The notes below the pieces were generated by a model, which saw nothing but the letters and a program-made list of their open reading frames with translations, was not told where the DNA came from and ran no database searches. This document shows, one piece after another, positions 1-8,032 of a DNA stretch of 17,491 bases. Position numbers and translations under genes: made by a program. The stretch lies in contig CAZRMT010000031.1 of the NCBI GenBank assembly GCA_964601265.1, forward strand, positions 1 to 17,491. Direction: 5' to 3'. This DNA comes from UBA4675 sp964601265. Its GTDB lineage: Bacteria; Bacillota; Clostridia; Christensenellales; Borkfalkiaceae. The stretch's first letter is position 1. Each line of letters starts with the position of its first letter.

Positions 1-26
1 TTATAAGTCAATCAATATGCCGTTTA

Positions 27-3000
27 TTAGTCTTTTTTGCCCTTTTTGGCAACCATTATGACTAACGCAAACATCGCAAGCGGTATTAACCATAATCCCG
101 CATTTAAGTTCGCTCCGCAACCCGTCTTTTTAGCAGGCTCAAACGAAGTATCTCCGCTAGACGAACTTACGTCTTGCTCGACTTTTGACGAACTCGAAGG
201 CTCGGTCGGCGTTTCCGAGGAGGACGGCTCGACGGGTGTTTCCGACGAAGAAGAAGGTTTAACGGGTTCTTCCGTTTTCGAAGATGAACTCGAAGTCGCT
301 TTTATCTCGAACACTGCCGTTATCGTTACGGACGAGGCGGGCATACTAAACTTGTTGTCCGTTACCGTTACGGAGTTACCGCTACCGTCTTTTACAGTTA
401 CGCTCTTAAATTCGTATCCGCTTTCAGCCGTAAAGCTCATCGTTACTTGTTCGCCGTATTTTGCGGTCTTGTTTACGTTTACGCTTCCGCCCGTTGCGTT
501 TACCATTATCGTGTAGTTAATAGCCTTGAAAGTTACCGTTACCGTTACGGAAGAAGCAGGCATTGTAAACTTGTTTCCGCTTACCGTTACGGAGTTACCG
601 CTACTGTCTTTTACGGTTATCTTGTCTAACTCGTATCCCGTGTTAGGCGTTGTATTAACGGTTATTTGTTGTCCTACGGTTGCGCTCGTTTGACTTAAAC
701 TTACACTTCCGCCCGTTGCGTCTGCTTTACTTACCGTGTAACTTATCGCCTTAAAGGTTGCAGTTACCGTAACAGCGGAAGTAGGCATTGTAAACTTGTT
801 GCTAGAAACCGTTACTGCGTCGCCGTTAGCGTCGACTACCGTTATTTTATCGAGTTGATAGCCAGCTTTCGGACTAGTCGTAATAGTTATAGAAGTTCCC
901 GCCAAAGCCGAGTAAGAACTTACGTTCACCGTTCCGTTTCCGTCGTTTTTGCAAGTAACCGTGTTAGGAGCTTCGAGTACGACGACGTAACCGCCGTTAG
1001 CTCTTTGCGTAAGCGTAAGCGTGTCGGCAGAGGTTACCGTCTTAATTTGACAATCAACCGATTTTCTGTCGTCTTTATCCGTATAAATATGCGCCGTATA
1101 GGTAACGCCTTTATCCAAGAAGTCGAGCTTAAAGGTATCCGTACGCTTCGTTTCCGAAATAGAACCTATATACCACCTGCCGTTTTCGGCTTTTCTAGCG
1201 ATAGACATATTTTCGCCCACTTCACCCGATAAGAGTTTTAAGTCAGCCCAACGACCGGGGAAGTTTTTGTAGTAATACTTGATATTGTCGTCTAACGCCT
1301 TAAATTCGTCAACGGTAGAAGCAAAACAAGTCAAACCCGATTCGTAAATGATGGAGAACGCCATTTGAGAAGCCATATTCGTATCGCCCTTACCTACGGT
1401 GTAGATATAAGGAGTGAGGTCGGTAGGTCCGACTGAACCACGGAAATACGAAAGTAACGTGTGTTGGCTGATTCTCGTATTATTGTTTTCCTCTCCGTTG
1501 ATTGCCTCTCTGTTCAATACGTTAGGATAGGTTACCCTTTCACCGCTAGGCTTGTTGGAGCCGTGGAAAATTCCGAGCAAGTGATGTTTTGCGGTTGCGG
1601 CGTAAAGTTGGTCGTAAAGCTCCATCGTAGCTTGGTCCTCGCTGTCGAAGAAGTCAATCTTTATACCCGCTATACCTATATCTTCCAACATCGTGAATAC
1701 TCTTTCCATTCTCGTAGGCGTATCGCATATACCCGTATGGAGCCAAGCGATTATTTTAACGCCTTTTTTGTTAGCGTAATCTATAATCTTTTCGCCCGTA
1801 TACGAACCTGCGGTATAAGTTTCGGTACTGTAATAGTTTTGAGTCCAATATTTACTCTTAGAAGTCATCCAGTCGTAAACGCCCTCGTACCATCTGTCAA
1901 AGTTTTGATAGCCTGTCTTTAGCGCTTCGTGGTCGTAGTCGCCCGTGTAGTTATTAACTTTTTGATAATTTGCCTTGTAAACCCAAGGTTGCCAACCTTC
2001 GTCCATAATGAAGTATTTCCAACCCATTTCAGCCGCAAGGTCGATATATTGTTTTATTGCCTCTGGGTTTCCTTGATAACCCATACCGTAGGTAGGATTG
2101 TACCAACTCTTACCCGTGCCGTCCGCATTAAGACCGCTCATCCAAGACCACGCCGTAACGCCTGCTTCTACCCAGTCCCAATCGGTTCCCGAGGTGTCCG
2201 CTCTCGTAGCGACGTTTTCTACCATTTGAGATTTAATAACCTCTTCAAGCGTTCCCGCAATGAACACTCTCCACGGAAGTTTAACTTCTCCCGAAACCGA
2301 TACCGCGCTCTTTTGTTGAGCGGAGTGGTTAAGTCTCATAATTTTAGTATAAGTACTCGTTACGCAAGAACCCCAGTAATTACCCGTTAAGTCTGCTTCC
2401 GTCATTAAACAGTACATTCCCTCGGGAGTTTTATACATAAAGGGTATCGTTTTAAGTCCGCCGAACTGCGAAATCATAGTTTTGCTTGCGGTTTGTTCGT
2501 GCGTGTAAGTTTTATCAGCCGTGTCGGGCATTACACAAGAATAGAAATCGGAGAAGAACGGAATACAAATTCTCGTATCTTCGTCGGTAATGGTAAACGT
2601 TCCGCCGTCTGCTTTTTTAACGATATAGCGGAATGCTACTCCGTCGTTATACGCTCTTGCAACTACCGTAAAGGTATCTCCGCTACCGTGAGAGAAAGTT
2701 ATGCTTCTTTCGTTGCAGTAATCGGTGTTTTGTAAATATTTACCCGAATAAGTTTTATAAGTTTCGTTTATCGTCTTAACCGCCGACGTAGATTTATAGG
2801 TAAAGCCGTTAGTCAAGTCGCCGAGCGAAGTAGAAGACAATCCCATTCTCGATTTTTCGGCGAAAAGCACTCCGTTTTTCGTTGCCGACCAATCTATCCA
2901 AGAATTGTTCAAAGTTACTATAATTTTAGTCTTTCCGTCGGGCGAAGCAACTTCCATTCTTGCGTTGGAAGAAGAGTTTTCAGCTCCGACTAAAACGGTC

Positions 3001-4934
3001 ATATCGGTTTCTATGGTAACCGAACCTTCCGTATAAACTACTCTTACGGTGGTTTGACCTTGTCCTACCGCAGTCATAGTCTTGTTGTCGTTGTTTACCG
3101 TTACTATTGCGGTATTGTCCGAAGATAAAGTAAAGCTAGAGTTGTTAGCTTTCGTAACCAAACTTCCGAACGAACAAGAATAAAGCGAAATGGTAGAAGT
3201 TTCTCCCACTTTTAAGGAGTCGTTCGTTGCAGTTAAGCTTATGGCTCTCGTTGCGTAAGGAGTGTTTGCGAAAATTCTCGGCATACAGTAAAGCGTATGC
3301 GAGCTGTTAGTGTCGCTTGCGGAAGTTATAATTCTTAATTTTACCGCATTGTGAGGAATATTCGCTTTGATTATTCCCATTTGGTCGGTTCTCGACATAG
3401 AAAGGCTCGCTAAATCTTCAAAAGTCGTTCCGTCGTAAGACACTCTTACGATAAAAGTCGCTTGTTGAGGCGTTGCCGTGTCGCCGTTCTTTAATTTGGT
3501 GCTTACTATTCCGCAGTATGCCGAAAACATAGTGGCGTTCATACCCGAAATATCGTAATCCGCAGAAGAAGTTGCGTGCATAAATACGCATTTGTCGAAA
3601 TACGTGTTTACGTTATGCGTCGTGCTTCCCTCGGTAATATTATTAAATAAGGTAGATTTTCCCTCCAAAACGGAGTCGTTTAAAAGGTCCCCGTATCCGA
3701 TACTCGTACTAGCCGTAGTCATATCCGAAAGATACGCATAGTCGCAGTAAAGCTTAAAGTCTGCAAGCGTTGCGTTATCGAAAGAGTTTCCGTCGCCTGC
3801 GTCCTCTACCGTAATAGCTATATGGCTGGCGCCGTAAGGAATTTGTTTGTCGATAAACACTGCGTGAGTGCTTCTCGTAAACGTGTCCGATTCGTAAATA
3901 TAGCCCGCATCGGCACCGCTGTTTATACGGTAACTGATTTTAACCTTTACCGAGCCTCTGTCGTCGTCAAGCCCCATTTTTTCTTCTTGGTTTAAACCGA
4001 CCCAACCGGTAATTCTATACGCTCCCGTTCCGCCTATATCCCAACCGTACTTAGCGTTCGCTTGGATAGACATTCCCTTTTCAAACGTCTGCTTAGTTCC
4101 GTTGATATTCAGCATTAACGGACGCTCTCCGCCGTCTGCATAAGGATAGCCCGTATTAATGGAGTATCCGCTATAATAATCTTGATAGTCCTTGTAGTCG
4201 TAAGGCATTTCGCTTAAATAAAGGAAATTTGCCTCTTGCCCTACGGTTAAGTTTTCACCGTAAATTCTCGGGTTTGCAAACACTGCGTGTTCGCACATAT
4301 CGTCTTGCTCTCCTACGTCGTAAGAAGCAAGCGTTATGGTTTTCGTCCCCGAAGGAATGGCTATATCTATATATCCTTGAGTAGAATTGTAATTGTACTC
4401 CAAACCGTCGTTAAATGCCTCGGTTCCGTCTACGTAATTATTCCCCGCGGTTCCGTTTAAAAAAACCTTAAAGCTTGCGGTTGCCGTTTTAGGGTGTGCA
4501 GTCAAATCTGCCCACTGGTTGTCGGCTTTAAAATGGTTTACTCCTATCGACGAAGTAAAACGGGTGGCGTTCATTCCCGAAATGTCAAACGTAACAGTTC
4601 CGTATTTACTGTTATCGTTTCCTGCAGTTCCGCCGTTTTTTCTGCCGATTGTAATCGCTTTAGAGTATCTCTCGTAAACGTTACCCGCGCCTCTATTCAA
4701 AGTAATAGCTCCGTCTAAAACGTCGTCGGGGTTCAAAGTCGTGTTAATCGCAAAGTTCGCATTAGAGCTACTTTTTACGGGAAGGTCGCTTAAATACGCA
4801 AACTTGTATGAACTCGTGTCGGCGTTCACCGTTTCCGTACCCGTCTTTTTTGCGGTAAACGAACCCACCGCCAAAATCATTGACAACGAAAAAACCAAAG
4901 ATAAAATCCATAAAGAAATCTTTTTAGTTCTCAT
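27..4934 (-). CDS. Secreted multidomain GH97 glycoside hydrolase, membrane-anchored
   Basis: A 1635-aa surface enzyme predicted to cleave alpha-linked galactose or glucose from glycans. The start ATG follows AGGAGG (4943-4948) by 8 nt. Domains in order: signal peptide (1-38, possible cleavage after VNA); three NPCBM-like carbohydrate-binding modules (about 44-228, 236-397, 399-556), each opening with YLSD/YLSE; a Big_2-like domain (562-650); GH97 N-terminal domain (about 657-905); TIM barrel (about 910-1200); GH97 C-terminal domain (to about 1322); three Gly/Val/Thr-rich repeats (1324-1397, 1398-1472, 1473-1545); Ser/Pro/Glu linker (1546-1600); and a GCG-containing tail with one TM helix and Lys-rich end (1601-1635). 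In the barrel, KIDFFD places Asp1094 where retaining GH97 enzymes have the nucleophile, and NGEE gives Glu1149 as candidate acid/base. The inverting SusB-type Glu in VNAHE is replaced by FHG. This favours a retaining alpha-galactosidase-like mechanism, by inference. About 60-75 residues between the WQPW and IIAWLHTG motifs exceed the usual GH97 spacing. Confidence 0.9.
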   Translation of the reverse strand: MRTKKISLWILSLVFSLSMILAVGSFTAKKTGTETVNADTSSYKFAYLSDLPVKSSSNANFAINTTLNPDDVLDGAITLNRGAGNVYERYSKAITIGRKNGGTAGNDNSKYGTVTFDISGMNATRFTSSIGVNHFKADNQWADLTAHPKTATASFKVFLNGTAGNNYVDGTEAFNDGLEYNYNSTQGYIDIAIPSGTKTITLASYDVGEQDDMCEHAVFANPRIYGENLTVGQEANFLYLSEMPYDYKDYQDYYSGYSINTGYPYADGGERPLMLNINGTKQTFEKGMSIQANAKYGWDIGGTGAYRITGWVGLNQEEKMGLDDDRGSVKVKISYRINSGADAGYIYESDTFTRSTHAVFIDKQIPYGASHIAITVEDAGDGNSFDNATLADFKLYCDYAYLSDMTTASTSIGYGDLLNDSVLEGKSTLFNNITEGSTTHNVNTYFDKCVFMHATSSADYDISGMNATMFSAYCGIVSTKLKNGDTATPQQATFIVRVSYDGTTFEDLASLSMSRTDQMGIIKANIPHNAVKLRIITSASDTNSSHTLYCMPRIFANTPYATRAISLTATNDSLKVGETSTISLYSCSFGSLVTKANNSSFTLSSDNTAIVTVNNDNKTMTAVGQGQTTVRVVYTEGSVTIETDMTVLVGAENSSSNARMEVASPDGKTKIIVTLNNSWIDWSATKNGVLFAEKSRMGLSSTSLGDLTNGFTYKSTSAVKTINETYKTYSGKYLQNTDYCNERSITFSHGSGDTFTVVARAYNDGVAFRYIVKKADGGTFTITDEDTRICIPFFSDFYSCVMPDTADKTYTHEQTASKTMISQFGGLKTIPFMYKTPEGMYCLMTEADLTGNYWGSCVTSTYTKIMRLNHSAQQKSAVSVSGEVKLPWRVFIAGTLEEVIKSQMVENVATRADTSGTDWDWVEAGVTAWSWMSGLNADGTGKSWYNPTYGMGYQGNPEAIKQYIDLAAEMGWKYFIMDEGWQPWVYKANYQKVNNYTGDYDHEALKTGYQNFDRWYEGVYDWMTSKSKYWTQNYYSTETYTAGSYTGEKIIDYANKKGVKIIAWLHTGICDTPTRMERVFTMLEDIGIAGIKIDFFDSEDQATMELYDQLYAATAKHHLLGIFHGSNKPSGERVTYPNVLNREAINGEENNNTRISQHTLLSYFRGSVGPTDLTPYIYTVGKGDTNMASQMAFSIIYESGLTCFASTVDEFKALDDNIKYYYKNFPGRWADLKLLSGEVGENMSIARKAENGRWYIGSISETKRTDTFKLDFLDKGVTYTAHIYTDKDDRKSVDCQIKTVTSADTLTLTQRANGGYVVVLEAPNTVTCKNDGNGTVNVSSYSALAGTSITITTSPKAGYQLDKITVVDANGDAVTVSSNKFTMPTSAVTVTATFKAISYTVSKADATGGSVSLSQTSATVGQQITVNTTPNTGYELDKITVKDSSGNSVTVSGNKFTMPASSVTVTVTFKAINYTIMVNATGGSVNVNKTAKYGEQVTMSFTAESGYEFKSVTVKDGSGNSVTVTDNKFSMPASSVTITAVFEIKATSSSSSKTEEPVKPSSSSETPVEPSSSETPTEPSSSSKVEQDVSSSSGDTSFEPAKKTGCGANLNAGLWLIPLAMFALVIMVAKKGKKD

Positions 4935-4967
4935 TGCATAATCCTCCTAATATATTTTTACCTATCT

Positions 4968-4994
4968 ATTTTATCACTTTTTATGAAAAATCAA
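4968..4994 (-). promoter_or_regulatory. Possible promoter of the GH97 gene
   Basis: Reading the minus strand, TTGATT (4989-4994) and TAAAAT (4968-4973) are separated by 15 nt. This would start a transcript about 25 nt before the GH97 ATG. The spacer is shorter than the ideal 17 nt, as expected if an activator such as the divergent AraC protein is needed. This is a weak call by eye in an AT-rich stretch. Confidence 0.35.
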
Positions 4995-4999
4995 AATAG

Positions 5000-5079
5000 A
5001 CAAAACTCTTTTTGGCTTGAAAAAACACGGAAAATATATGGACTAAACACTTTTTTTGCCTTTTTTTACAAAAACTCTT
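5000..5079. promoter_or_regulatory. Imperfect direct repeat, possible AraC-type operator
   Basis: The element acaaaactctt (5000-5010) recurs as acaaaaactctt (5068-5079) in the same orientation, 68-69 bp apart. The first copy lies just upstream of the possible GH97 promoter and the second touches the -35 region of the araC promoter. AraC-family regulators often bind direct repeats in divergent intergenic regions, so these are candidate sites. AT-richness makes chance similarity possible. Confidence 0.25.
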
Positions 5080-5106
5080 GTATTTTTTAAAAAGGTGCAT
5101 TATAAT
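5078..5106 (+). promoter_or_regulatory. araC promoter, leaderless configuration
   Basis: A perfect -10 box TATAAT (5101-5106) lies 17 nt after TTGTAT (5078-5083). The ATG of the AraC gene begins at 5113, where transcription would be expected to start, so the mRNA would have no 5' leader. An in-frame TGA at 5107-5109 excludes an earlier start. The only purine-rich motif upstream (AAGGTG, 5092-5097) is 15 nt from the ATG and precedes the -10 box. Confidence 0.55.
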
Positions 5107-5112
5107 TGAGTT

Positions 5113-5913
5113 ATGAGTAAAGCGCATTTGGGGTTATATACTATAGAAAAAAATTTCTATATCGTTGAATTCGGAAAAAGCGACGAGGGCGACTTAAACA
5201 CTTGGGGTCCGGGAATTCGGGATAGGTATATTTTACACTTTTGTTTAAGCGGAGAGGGAACTTTTAACGGCGAAAAGGTTACCGATAAAAATTACTTTCT
5301 CATAACGCCTTTTACCAAGGTGAATTATTTCCCCGAAGTTAACGACAAATGGCAGTATTTTTGGCTGATTATGGGCGGTTCGGGGTGTAAATCCGCTCTT
5401 AAAAAATACGGGTTTAGGACAACCACGGGCATAGGCGAATACGACTACAAAGAAAAACTTTTACCTCTTTTGGAGTCCGCCTTTCCCGACGTTTTCGAAC
5501 CGCTTGGCGAAAGTACGCTGGAATACTGCTTTAAAATGATTTTTTCCTATAACCGAGCAAGCGGAAAGTCCGCCGAAATAAGCGACCCTAAAAGAAAACA
5601 TTTTAACGACGCCGTGCATTTTATCAATTTAAAATACCACTCGGGAATAACTCCCGCTTCCGTTTCCAAATACGTAAAACTTGAAGAAAAGTATTTATGC
5701 GCGTTGTTTAAAGAGTTTTGCGATATGTCCACCCAACAATATATAAACGCTTTAAGAATATCAAAATCCAAGCAACTTTTGTCGCAAACAAGCTTAAGCG
5801 TTTCGGAAGTGGCGTACTCGGTCGGCATAAACGACTCGTTATATTTTTCACGCTTTTTCAAAAAGCACACGGGGCTTTCGCCACGGGATTACAAAGCGAG
5901 TAAGGAAAAATAG
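5113..5913 (+). CDS. AraC-family transcriptional regulator
   Basis: A 266-aa DNA-binding regulator. Residues 1-160 form a sensing half; the segment around 37-90 (YILHFCLSGEGTF, then ITPFTKVNYFP) fits the cupin-like ligand-binding fold of AraC proteins that sense sugars. Residues 163-262 are the double helix-turn-helix domain: first HTH about 178-202, second in SVSEVAYSVGINDSLYF (229-245), followed by the family signature FSRFFKKHTGLSPRDY (245-260). Length is normal for the family. The gene is divergent from the GH97 gene across a 178-bp intergenic region, so it probably controls that gene in response to a glycan product; the ligand cannot be read from sequence. It appears leaderless (see promoter). 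The terminator at 5963-6001 ends the unit, so it is transcribed alone. Family assignment is firm; target and ligand are inferred. Confidence 0.9.
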   Translation: MSKAHLGLYTIEKNFYIVEFGKSDEGDLNTWGPGIRDRYILHFCLSGEGTFNGEKVTDKNYFLITPFTKVNYFPEVNDKWQYFWLIMGGSGCKSALKKYGFRTTTGIGEYDYKEKLLPLLESAFPDVFEPLGESTLEYCFKMIFSYNRASGKSAEISDPKRKHFNDAVHFINLKYHSGITPASVSKYVKLEEKYLCALFKEFCDMSTQQYINALRISKSKQLLSQTSLSVSEVAYSVGINDSLYFSRFFKKHTGLSPRDYKASKEK

Positions 5914-5962
5914 TTTTTCATTGCAATTTTTCTTTTTATATATATTTTCTCTTTTGTATGGG

Positions 5963-6001
5963 GAAACTCGGACTTTTCAGTCCGAGTTTCTTCATTTTTT
6001 T
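5963..6001 (+). terminator. Rho-independent terminator of the araC gene
   Basis: A perfect 11-bp stem GAAACTCGGAC (5963-5973) / GTCCGAGTTTC (5980-5990) with a TTTTCA loop is followed by TTCA and a run of seven or more Ts up to the Ns. It lies about 50 bp after the araC stop. Confidence 0.85.
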
Positions 6002-6101
6002 NNNNNNNNNNNNNNNNNNNNNNNNNNNNNNNNNNNNNNNNNNNNNNNNNNNNNNNNNNNNNNNNNNNNNNNNNNNNNNNNNNNNNNNNNNNNNNNNNNN
6101 N
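6002..6101. other. Scaffold gap of 100 Ns
   Basis: Exactly 100 unknown bases, the conventional placeholder for a gap of unknown length. Because both edges carry the same 55 bp, the true distance may be zero or negative (a 55-bp overlap). An unresolved insertion between genuine repeats is the alternative. Confidence 0.97.
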
Positions 6102-6117
6102 TTCTCTTTTGTATGGG

Positions 6118-6156
6118 GAAACTCGGACTTTTCAGTCCGAGTTTCTTCATTTTTTT
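6118..6156 (+). terminator. Second copy of the araC terminator (probably artefactual)
   Basis: The same hairpin as at 5963-6001 (stem 6118-6128 / 6135-6145 and T run) lies inside the post-gap copy of the 55-bp duplication. If the gap is an assembly artefact there is only one terminator in the genome. Confidence 0.6.
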
Positions 6157-6304
6157 AAGTTTTATGCGTAATTTTTACATTTAAAACACCGCATTTTTAA
6201 GACCTTCCAATTCGGTCAATCTTTTAAACACCCGACGGGCACAACCAACACCCCGTCCTCTCTTTTATGTCCGTATGCCTAATTAAAAAGCAAAAGTCAA
6301 TCGT

Positions 6305-6390
6305 GTTGCGTAAATTTGTGGCATTTCGTTGAGGTAATTTGCGGTGTTTCGTTGCGTAGATTTGCGGTATTTTGTCGCATAAACGTTACC
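6305..6390. repeat. Degenerate 23-bp tandem repeat, three units plus a partial
   Basis: Three consecutive 23-nt units (6305-6327, 6328-6350, 6351-6373) share the pattern GTTGcGtaaATTTGcGGtaTTTc, and a fourth decayed partial unit begins at 6374 (GTCGCATAAACG). The unit is not a multiple of three, so it is not a coding repeat in one frame. No function is apparent. Confidence 0.7.
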
Positions 6391-6398
6391 CTTTAAAC

Positions 6399-6431
6399 AA
6401 AAAAAAGACTTAAACTTTTGTCGTTTAAGTC
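6399..6431 (-). terminator. Terminator of the DUF1846 gene
   Basis: On the minus strand GACTTAAAC (6431-6423) pairs with GTTTAAGTC (6415-6407) around a 7-nt loop and is followed directly by eight Us (6406-6399). It lies about 80 bp after the DUF1846 stop. The plus strand also has a T-rich tail, so it may act in both directions. Confidence 0.85.
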
Positions 6432-6513
6432 CTTGTTTTTTGTTAATTTTAAAATATACTTTTACAGGTTTTATGCGTAATTTTTTATTTTTTAAATTTC
6501 ACGCTCGCCTAAA

Positions 6514-8001
6514 TTATTTTGCGTGATAAAGTTTTTTGCTTTGATAAACGGGGTCGCTGGTATAATCTATTCCGAGCTTTTTAAGCACGTTTATATCCAC
6601 TTGCGAAAGTATCACGGTCGAGTGGCACTGCGCGCCCTTTAAAAGCGGTAACGCCTTTATCGCCTTTTCGGCAAACTCGTCGTTTACGGCGCTTATGGAA
6701 AGAGCAATAAGCACTTCGTCGGTGTGAAGTCTGGGGTTATGCCCTCCTAGACTGTTTATCTTTAATCTCGATATAGGCTCGATTACCGACGGAGGCAAAA
6801 GCATAACTTTATCGTTTATTCCCGCCAAATGTTTTAAAGCGTTTAATATACAAGCGCTGGTAGCTCCTAATAAAGTAGTCGTTTTACCCGTAATAATAGT
6901 GCCGTCGTTAAGTTCCATAGCCGTTGCGGGCGCGTCCGTCTTTACGGATTTTTCCCTTGCGAAATTTACGCACTTTCTATCGGAAACGGAAATATTGCAC
7001 CTTTGCATTAACACGTCTAGTTTGTTTACCACTTCGTCGCCTATTTTATCGTTTCTTCTGTCGCACAAAGCGGTCAAATATCTTCTTATTATCTCTTGTT
7101 TAGACGCCTCAACGCACGCCTCGTCGTCTATTATGCAGTTTCCCGCCATATTAACGCCCATATCCGTAGGCGATTTATAATATTCTTCCCCGAAAATCTT
7201 TAAAAACATTCTCTTTAGCACGGGGAAGATTTCAACGTCTCTATTGTAGTTTACGGTGCTTACGCCGTACGCCTCCAAGTGATAGGGGTCTATCATATTA
7301 ACGTCGTTTAGGTCTGCCGTTGCCGCCTCGTAGGCGATATTTACCATATGTTGGAGCGGTAAGTTCCAAATCGGGAAAGTTTCGAATTTAGCATACCCCG
7401 ATTTCACCCCGCGCTTGTTGTCGTGATAAAGTTGCGAAATGCAAGTCGCCATTTTTCCGCTCCCCGGACCGGGAGCCGTTACTACCACTAGCGAACGGGT
7501 TGTTTCGATATACTCGTTTTTACCAAGCCCTGCGTCGCTTACTATCCCCTCCACGTCGTACGGGTAGTTGGGAATGGGGTAATGTCTATAAGTTTTAATG
7601 CCGAGTTTTTTAAGCGTTTTTTCAAACTTTTTAGCAAGTTTTTGGTCTTTAAACTGCGTTAAGCACACGCTCCCCACGTAAAGCCCCACTTCTCTAAACG
7701 CGTCTATTAACCTTAAAACGTCCAAGTCGTAGGTAATACCTAAATCGCCCCTTACCTTGCACTGCTCGATAGCGTCGGAGTTAATGGCGATAACGATTTC
7801 CGCCTCGTCTTTCATTTTAAGTAGCATTTGCAGTTTGCTGTCGGGTTTAAACCCCGGCAACACTCGGGAAGCGTGGTAGTCGTCAAACAGTTTTCCGCCA
7901 AACTCCAAATAAAGCTTTCCGCCAAACTTATCAACCCTTTGTTTTATGTGTTCCGATTGCATCGAAAGGTATTTTTCATTGTCAAAACCCAATTTGTTCA
8001 T
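6514..8001 (-). CDS. DUF1846 / UPF0371 family protein
   Basis: A 495-aa soluble protein matching the conserved UPF0371 (DUF1846) family: the N-terminus MNKLGFDNEKYLSMQSEHI is family-typical, and TAPGPGSGKMATC (about 175-187) resembles a glycine-rich phosphate-binding loop. Later conserved stretches include the NYNRDVEIFP and SPTDMGVNMAG regions and KINSLGGHNPRLHTDEVLIALS near the C-terminus. Family members are about 500 aa, so it is full length. Biochemical function is not established as far as I know; structures suggest a Rossmann-like nucleotide-binding protein. The reading frame is open to a TTG at 8055, but I chose the ATG at 7999-8001: it matches the family N-terminus, has GAGG 8 nt upstream, and the -10 box lies inside the longer version. 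It is a single-gene unit with its own promoter and terminator. Confidence 0.88.
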   Translation of the reverse strand: MNKLGFDNEKYLSMQSEHIKQRVDKFGGKLYLEFGGKLFDDYHASRVLPGFKPDSKLQMLLKMKDEAEIVIAINSDAIEQCKVRGDLGITYDLDVLRLIDAFREVGLYVGSVCLTQFKDQKLAKKFEKTLKKLGIKTYRHYPIPNYPYDVEGIVSDAGLGKNEYIETTRSLVVVTAPGPGSGKMATCISQLYHDNKRGVKSGYAKFETFPIWNLPLQHMVNIAYEAATADLNDVNMIDPYHLEAYGVSTVNYNRDVEIFPVLKRMFLKIFGEEYYKSPTDMGVNMAGNCIIDDEACVEASKQEIIRRYLTALCDRRNDKIGDEVVNKLDVLMQRCNISVSDRKCVNFAREKSVKTDAPATAMELNDGTIITGKTTTLLGATSACILNALKHLAGINDKVMLLPPSVIEPISRLKINSLGGHNPRLHTDEVLIALSISAVNDEFAEKAIKALPLLKGAQCHSTVILSQVDINVLKKLGIDYTSDPVYQSKKLYHAK

Positions 8002-8032
8002 AACCTCGTCCTCGTAGTAAAAACTAACAACC

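Larger units (their letters stand above)
5947..6156. repeat. Exact 55-bp direct duplication flanking the gap
   Basis: Positions 5947-6001 and 6102-6156 are identical over 55 nt and abut the N run on both sides. Each copy carries the whole araC terminator hairpin. The length equals a common de Bruijn k-mer size (55), which suggests two contigs sharing an end k-mer rather than a biological repeat. Confidence 0.9.
6159..6485. repeat. 18-bp direct repeats bracketing the intergenic segment
   Basis: GTTTTATGCGTAATTTTT occurs at 6159-6176 and again at 6468-6485, in the same orientation, either side of about 290 bp that contains the 23-bp tandem repeats and the DUF1846 terminator. The core TGCGTAA(A)TTT also appears inside the tandem units. 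No gene, RNA or transposase is seen in 6157-6513. Confidence 0.6.

Noticed and set aside
1461..2390. Long open frames on the plus strand opposite the GH97 gene
   Set aside because: They are antisense to a clearly coding glycosidase, have no ribosome binding sites or domain signatures, and reflect its codon usage.
6305..6390. CRISPR array
   Set aside because: Units are only 23 nt, contiguous without spacers, and degenerate; no cas genes are nearby.
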